A stretch of DNA of 64,000 nucleotides from Saccharothrix tamanrassetensis (GTDB taxonomy: Bacteria > Actinomycetota > Actinomycetes > Mycobacteriales > Pseudonocardiaceae), in NCBI RefSeq assembly GCF_014203665.1, contig NZ_JACHJN010000013.1, forward strand, positions 124,001 to 188,000, written 5' to 3'. This document shows positions 59,820 to 64,000 of the stretch, piece after piece. Under the pieces are notes generated by a model. The model was not told the origin of the DNA and made no database searches. It saw nothing but the letters and a program-made list of their open reading frames with translations. Position numbers and translations under genes: made by a program. Positions within the stretch are counted from its first letter, which is position 1, and each line of letters starts with the position of its first letter.

Positions 59820-60316
59820 GCGCGCAGCGCACACCCCTGCCTGCTGTGTGTCATCCCCGTATGGCCTGCGCGCAGCGAACCGCGCTTGTCTTGGGGGTGC
59901 AAGCACGCTCCACCGCTTGCACCCCCAAGACAAGGGTGGTTGTCTTCAGACCAGGCCGTACGGGGATGACACACAGCACCACGCCCGCAAAGCTCGAAGA
60001 GCTTTGCCCTCATCCTTGGTGGTCTGCCCGTCCGGCGAGGACTCTTTTCAGACTTGGTGCCGTGCGGATCTTTGTAACAAGAGCTTGAAAAACGACGCTC
60101 GCCGCTTGGCAGGCCTCCGGGGAGGAAAACGGAAGGGCGTCGTGTTCTCCCCGCATGACCTGGTCAACACCCACACGTCGCCATGACCACTTGACCCCAC
60201 CCACCCTTGTCCTTGGGGCGCAAGCGAAAAGCGTGCTTGCGCCCCAAGGACAAGCGCGGTTCGCTGCGCGCAGGCCATACGGGGAGAACACGAAGGCACA
60301 GGTGTGTGCGGCGCGC
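59820..60316. repeat. Paired-hairpin dispersed repeat, copy C
   Basis: Hairpin 1: outer arms 59843-59868/59952-59977, perfect 19-bp core 59886-59904/59915-59933. Hairpin 2: outer arms 60141-60162/60271-60292, perfect 20-bp core 60206-60225/60235-60254. Terminal inverted repeat: GCGCGCAGCGCACACC at 59820 against GGTGTGTGCGGCGCGC at 60301. Between the hairpins a 9-bp stem GCAAAGCTC/GAGCTTTGC (59987-60007) replaces the stretch seen in copies A and B. The region 59616-59819 is C/A-rich with no gene. Unlike A and B, flanking genes are codirectional. Confidence 0.9.
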
Positions 60317-60398
60317 ACGGAGCGTTGAGCGGCAAGGGCTTCGCGACCGGGTGTCGCGGCTCGGGTATGCGGCTCGGGCCTGAGGTGGGGACAAGGGA

Positions 60399-60427
60399 AA
60401 GGCCGGGCAGGTGTGCTGCCCGGCCTT
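60399..60427 (-). terminator. Terminator downstream of ABC permease
   Basis: AAGGCCGGGCAG (60399-60410) pairs with CTGCCCGGCCTT (60416-60427), 5-nt loop. Located just after the permease stop at 60464 on the minus strand. Confidence 0.8.
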
Positions 60428-60463
60428 GGTTGCTCTCTTGCGGTCGTCGTTGCGGGTGCCCGG

Positions 60464-61267
60464 CTAGCGGCTGACCGCCTTGCGGTACTGACGGGTTGCC
60501 AGGGGTACGAAGACGGCCAGGAAGATGGCGACCCAGATCAGCGTCATCAGGACCGGGTGCCGGAGGGACCAGACGTCCGGGGGCGGGAACGCGGGGTTCG
60601 TGTTCCCGAACAGTTGTCGGGCCGCCTGGGTGACCGCCGAGACCGGGTTCCACTCGGCGAACGTCTTGAGGAAGCCGGGGAGCTTGCTCTCCTGGACGAA
60701 GGTGTTCGCGATGAACGTCAGCGGGAAGATGACGATGAAGCTGGCGTTGTTGAACACCTCCGGGCTGCGGACCATCAGGCCCACGATCGCCATGCCCCAG
60801 GACAGGGCGTAGGCGAACAGCAGGAGCAGCGCGAAGCCCGCCAGCGCCTCGAAGAACGACGAGTGGATGCGCCAACCGACGATGAGACCGGTCACCGACA
60901 TCACGACGATGACGATGACGTTGTTCGCCAGGTCCGACGTCGTCCGGCCGATCAGCACCGCCGAGCGCGCCATCGGCAGCGAGCGGAAGCGGTCGATGAC
61001 GCCCTTCTGGATGTCGTCGGCCAGGCCGCTGCCGGTGATGGTCGCGCCGAACACCACGGTCTGCGCGAAGATGCCCGCCATCAGGAACTCCCGGTAGTCC
61101 ATACCGGGGATCTCGATCGAGCCGCCGAACACGTACGCGAACAGCAGCACGAACATGATCGGCGACAGCGTCGAGAAGACCAGCAGGTCCGGCACGCGCT
61201 TGATCTTGATCAGGTTGCGCTTGGCGACGACCGCGCCGTCACCGAGCGCCTGCACGATGGTGCTCAT
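60464..61267 (-). CDS. ABC-2 type exporter permease (DrrB-like)
   Basis: 267 residues, six hydrophobic segments. ABC-2 features include LVFSTLSPIMFVLLFAYVFGG, GIFAQTVVFGATITGSGLADDIQKGVIDRFRSLPMA and a C-terminal hydrophobic block. It overlaps the ATPase gene by 4 bp and forms a DrrAB-like exporter of drug or lipid type. No resistance gene or biosynthetic cluster adjoins, so the substrate is open. Confidence 0.9.
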   Translation of the reverse strand: MSTIVQALGDGAVVAKRNLIKIKRVPDLLVFSTLSPIMFVLLFAYVFGGSIEIPGMDYREFLMAGIFAQTVVFGATITGSGLADDIQKGVIDRFRSLPMARSAVLIGRTTSDLANNVIVIVVMSVTGLIVGWRIHSSFFEALAGFALLLLFAYALSWGMAIVGLMVRSPEVFNNASFIVIFPLTFIANTFVQESKLPGFLKTFAEWNPVSAVTQAARQLFGNTNPAFPPPDVWSLRHPVLMTLIWVAIFLAVFVPLATRQYRKAVSR

Positions 61268-62229
61268 TCTCCCCGTTCCCCCTGCTTCTCCTCAGCCGCG
61301 TGTCCGGTCAGCGTGAGGAACACGTCGTCCAGCGTCGGCCTGCGCAGGCCGATGTCGAGCACCTTGATGGCTTCCGCGTCCAGTCGGCGGATGCCGTCCA
61401 CCAGCACCTCCGCACCACCGGACACCGGCACGGTCAGCCGGTGCCCGCGTTCGTCCGCCACGATCTCCCCGATCGCCAGCGGCCCCAGTACCTCACGTGC
61501 CTTCGCCACGTCCTGCGCGGAGCCCAGGGACAGCTCCAGCCGTTCCCCGCCGACCTGCGCCTTGAGCTCGTCGGCCGTGCCCAGGGCGATGACCCGCCCG
61601 TGGTCGATGACCGCGATCTTGTCCGCCAGCCGGTCCGCCTCCTCCAGGTACTGCGTGGTGAGCAGCAGCGTGGTGCCGCCCGCCACGAGTTCCTCGATCA
61701 CGTCCCACATGCCCAGCCGGCTGCGCGGGTCCAGCCCGGTGGTCGGCTCGTCCAGGAACAGCACGCTCGGCTTCGCCACCAGCGCGCCCGCCAGGTCGAG
61801 CCGCCGCCGCATACCGCCCGAGTACCCCTTCACCGGCCGGTCCGCCGCGTCGACGAGGTCGAACCGCTCCAGCAGTTCGCGCGCCCGTTCCCGGCTGCGC
61901 TGCTTGCCCAGGTGGTAGAGCCGGGCGACCATGTCCAGGTTCTCGAAGCCGGTCAGGTTCTCGTCGACCGCCGAGTACTGGCCGGACAGGCCGATCTTGC
62001 TGCGCAGTTGCTTGGCATCGGCCACGACGTCCAGCCCGGCTACCGTCGCCCGGCCCTTGTCGTGCTCCAGCAGAGTGGTGAGCACGCGCACCGTCGTCGT
62101 CTTGCCCGCGCCATTGGGACCGAGCAAGCCCATGACGGTGCCCTCCGGCACCACTAGGTCGAGGCCGTCGAGTGCGACCACCGACCCGTAGCGTTTGACC
62201 AGTCCTTCGGCCACGATTGCGTCTGCCAT
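61264..62229 (-). CDS. ABC exporter ATPase (DrrA-like)
   Basis: 321 residues. Walker A LGPNGAGKTTT, signature YSGGMRRRLDLAGAL, Walker B SVLFLDEPTTGLDPRSR, H-loop LLTTQYLEEAD and the DrrA-type C-terminal region RPTLDDVFLTLTGH. ATG 62229 chosen over an upstream extension, as ADAIVAEGLVKRYG is the usual opening. First gene of the pair with 60464. Confidence 0.92.
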   Translation of the reverse strand: MADAIVAEGLVKRYGSVVALDGLDLVVPEGTVMGLLGPNGAGKTTTVRVLTTLLEHDKGRATVAGLDVVADAKQLRSKIGLSGQYSAVDENLTGFENLDMVARLYHLGKQRSRERARELLERFDLVDAADRPVKGYSGGMRRRLDLAGALVAKPSVLFLDEPTTGLDPRSRLGMWDVIEELVAGGTTLLLTTQYLEEADRLADKIAVIDHGRVIALGTADELKAQVGGERLELSLGSAQDVAKAREVLGPLAIGEIVADERGHRLTVPVSGGAEVLVDGIRRLDAEAIKVLDIGLRRPTLDDVFLTLTGHAAEEKQGERGE

Positions 62230-62405
62230 GCGGCCATGATGGACCTTGGGTACGACAATTTCGCGGGATATTTCACCCTGATGGTCCAAAGTTCACGTTG
62301 ACCAGCGCAGATGGTGACCCTCTGGAGTCCGTGCGGTCCCTCGGCCGGCCCACGGCGGACGTGGGGAAGTTGCGCAGTGGATCAAATCGGTGTGCGCTGA
62401 ACGGC

Positions 62406-62834
62406 GTGCTGATCCGCCGAGCTTCCACATCGGACCTTTCGATGATCCTGCCTTTGGTGCGGGAGTTCTACGCCGTCGACGGGCACGACTACGACGAGGC
62501 GCGACTGACGTCGGCCTTCGGCCCGCTGCTCGCCGACGACCGCTACGGCCAGGTGTGGCTGTTCGACACCGGCTACGCGGTGGTCACCTGGGGCTACTCA
62601 TTGGAGTCCGGCGGGCGGGACGCCCTGCTGGACGAGTTCTTCGTGCGCAACCGCGGCGGCGGCGTGGGCGGCAAGGTCATCGCCGAGCTCGTGGAGGCCT
62701 GCCGGGAGGCGGGTGCGTTGCGGATGCTCCTGGAAACCGAGGCGCCCAACGACGCCGCGCGCCGCTTCTACCGGCGGCACGGCTTCGAGCCCGAGACGTC
62801 CACGTGGATGGGCCGGGACCTGTCAGGCCGGTAA
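62406..62834 (+). CDS. GNAT-family acetyltransferase
   Basis: 142 residues. Acceptor and CoA landmarks: LIRRASTSDLSMILPLVREFY, LLDEFFVRNRGGGVGGKVIAEL (acetyl-CoA loop R-x-x-G-x-G/A) and ETEAPNDAARRFYRRHGFE. The GTG at 62406 is a choice; the frame stays open upstream to 62217 but without a good start. Substrate unknown. Confidence 0.75.
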   Translation: MLIRRASTSDLSMILPLVREFYAVDGHDYDEARLTSAFGPLLADDRYGQVWLFDTGYAVVTWGYSLESGGRDALLDEFFVRNRGGGVGGKVIAELVEACREAGALRMLLETEAPNDAARRFYRRHGFEPETSTWMGRDLSGR

Positions 62835-63181
62835 TAGTTCGCCGTTCCGCGGCAGGGGCGGTCGACACCGCCTCGCGCATCCCGCCGGCAGCACCACGCG
62901 CCGGCCCGTGCCGCCACCCGATGTCAGCAGCCGGATCTGCGAGATGTGGATGCCCGCCGACTGCGGTCGGGTAGGGGTGCTGGGATGGTGTTCCCCGGAC
63001 CGGTGGGGCTGTGCTGCGTGGCGTGTGTCGCGAGTGCCCGGCCCGCGACCGCGCAGCCCCACCGGCAGGGCTCATGTTAATGGGTGGGTATGCACCTTAT
63101 TAGCGCTCCAACGGGTGAACGGGAATCGGCGTGCCCGCCGACTAGGGTGTTCGCAGTTCTTTTCAGCGAGGAGCGATCCGA
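62835..63181. other. Gap with a nested hairpin and the XRE promoter
   Basis: CCGGTGGGGCTG (63000-63011) pairs perfectly with CAGCCCCACCGG (63054-63065), enclosing GTCGCG/CGCGAC (63027-63032/63044-63049). It may terminate the GNAT transcript. An AT-richer stretch follows (about 63074-63100). TGCCCGCCGACT occurs twice (62951 and 63131). AGCGAGGAGCGA gives the ribosome site for 63182. No gene seen. Confidence 0.5.
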
Positions 63182-64000
63182 ATGGCAGCTGTCCAAACCC
63201 GACGCAAGCGCAAGCTCGGGCAGTTCCTCAACGCGCTGCGCAAGCGCTCGGGCAAGACCGAGATCGACTACCACGCGCTGACCCGCAAGACCCAGTCGAC
63301 GCTGTCGCGGATGGAGAACGGCTACATCAGTCCGAGTTGGACCGAGCTGGGCGCGTTGCTCGGCCTGTACGGCGCGACGGACGCCGAGCGGCGCGAGGCG
63401 GAAGCACTGTGGGAGGACGCGAAACAGGACAGCACCAGGTTGGCCAACGCCGCCGCGTACACGCCCGAGGCGCGCACCTACGCGCGTCAGGAGGCCGACG
63501 CGACGGAAGTGCGCACCATCGAGATGATCGTCATCCCCGGCCTGCTCCAGACCGCCGCGTACGCCTCCGCCGTGCGCTTGGCGGGCCAGCGTTTCCTGGA
63601 CCCGTCGGTGCCGGTGGACCAAGCGGTCGCGGCACTGGCGAGCCGGCAGCGCCGGCTGCCCGGACTGCGGCTGCACGCGGTGATCGACGAAGCCGCGCTG
63701 CACCGGGTGGTGGGCGGACCGGAGGTGATGCAGGACCAGTTATCGCACCTGCTGGAGATGTCCAGGCAGACCAACATCGTCATTCAGGTGATCCCGTTCG
63801 GCGCGGGCGCTTACGGCACCATGTCCGGCGGCGGCGCGACCGCCCTCAGGTTCGACGAGGGCGATCCCTCCTCCGTGTACCTGGAGTACGCCGGTGGTGG
63901 CAAGTGGGTGGACAATCCCGCCGATGTCGAGAAGTACCTGCTTCACTTCGAGGACATGGCAGGCGAGGTCGCTCTGTCGCCCAAGGAGTCGGCTTCGCTG
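63182..64000 (+). CDS. XRE-family DUF5753 regulator (3' end beyond window)
   Basis: 273 codons visible without a stop. HTH at about 12-65 (LGQFLNALRKRSGKTEIDYHALTRKTQSTLSRMENG), then DUF5753: EMIVIPGLLQTAAYASAVRLA and VIDEAALHRVVGG, LEYAGGGKWVD. A distant paralogue of 22395, with only moderate similarity. A DUF397 partner would be expected downstream, outside the window. GAGGAG ribosome site. Confidence 0.9.
   Translation, partial: MAAVQTRRKRKLGQFLNALRKRSGKTEIDYHALTRKTQSTLSRMENGYISPSWTELGALLGLYGATDAERREAEALWEDAKQDSTRLANAAAYTPEARTYARQEADATEVRTIEMIVIPGLLQTAAYASAVRLAGQRFLDPSVPVDQAVAALASRQRRLPGLRLHAVIDEAALHRVVGGPEVMQDQLSHLLEMSRQTNIVIQVIPFGAGAYGTMSGGGATALRFDEGDPSSVYLEYAGGGKWVDNPADVEKYLLHFEDMAGEVALSPKESASL

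Noticed and set aside
7854..60316. CRISPR array or tRNA/rRNA genes
   Set aside because: No short direct repeats with unique spacers, and no tRNA T-loop or rRNA segments were seen anywhere in the window. The three repeat copies are far apart.

Overview
The window is high-GC actinobacterial DNA. It most likely comes from a Pseudonocardiaceae-type genome such as Saccharothrix, Lentzea or Actinosynnema. Evidence: a mycothiol-dependent enzyme family member, an XRE/DUF397 pair, a DUF4192 protein, many GTG and leaderless starts, and gene order hflX-dapF-miaA-(Rv2728c-like)-DUF349-(Rv2732c-like)-miaB matching mycobacteria. The genus is inference.

Layout. 1-10285: tRNA modification and lysine-biosynthesis housekeeping genes, interrupted between hflX and dapF by an ArsR/MFS/SMP-30 insert. 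10581-17162: a TAXI-type binding lipoprotein, a two-component system resembling GluR/GluK, and the gluABCD glutamate ABC transporter. 17220-27502: a release-factor-like protein, an EcsC protein, an MFS pump, a small-protein operon behind a putative leaderless 7-codon micro-ORF, a CBS protein, an XRE/DUF397 pair, a CGNR regulator and several enzymes. 27490-35532: GH4 glucosidase/LysR against hydrolase/MFS, adenosine deaminase, and two secreted hydrolases. 35714-39581: DUF4192 protein with a pentapeptide-repeat tail, a sirtuin-like scrap, a decayed IS110 element and a phosphotransferase. 39582-44491: dtxR-galK-galE-S9 peptidase operon. 44554-50691: sulfurtransferase, DUF3558-type lipoprotein and an acetylation eraser/writer pair (AcuC and a GNAT-ACD fusion). 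50839-57832: orphan glutamate-type binding protein, then a 2-aminoethylphosphonate-type uptake/catabolism cluster carrying several independent lesions. 57957-64000: hypothetical proteins, a DrrAB-like ABC exporter, a GNAT and a truncated XRE regulator.

The most striking item is a dispersed repeat of about 450-500 bp present three times (7854-8310, 45474-45961, 59820-60316). Each copy holds two long hairpins whose outer arms and core ends are conserved. Seven middle positions of the 19-bp core vary between the six hairpins, yet pairing is perfect in all of them. Copies also share a conserved central inverted repeat and roughly matching terminal inverted repeats. I do not recognise this element. 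It could be a structured RNA, a palindromic non-autonomous mobile element, or a chromosome-organising repeat.

Other points of interest are a multi-stem leader before the DUF349 gene, the micro-ORF ahead of two small basic proteins, visible decay of the phosphonate-type cluster, several clear dyad operators next to regulators, and a GNAT-ACD protein that appears to lack the ligase histidine motif.
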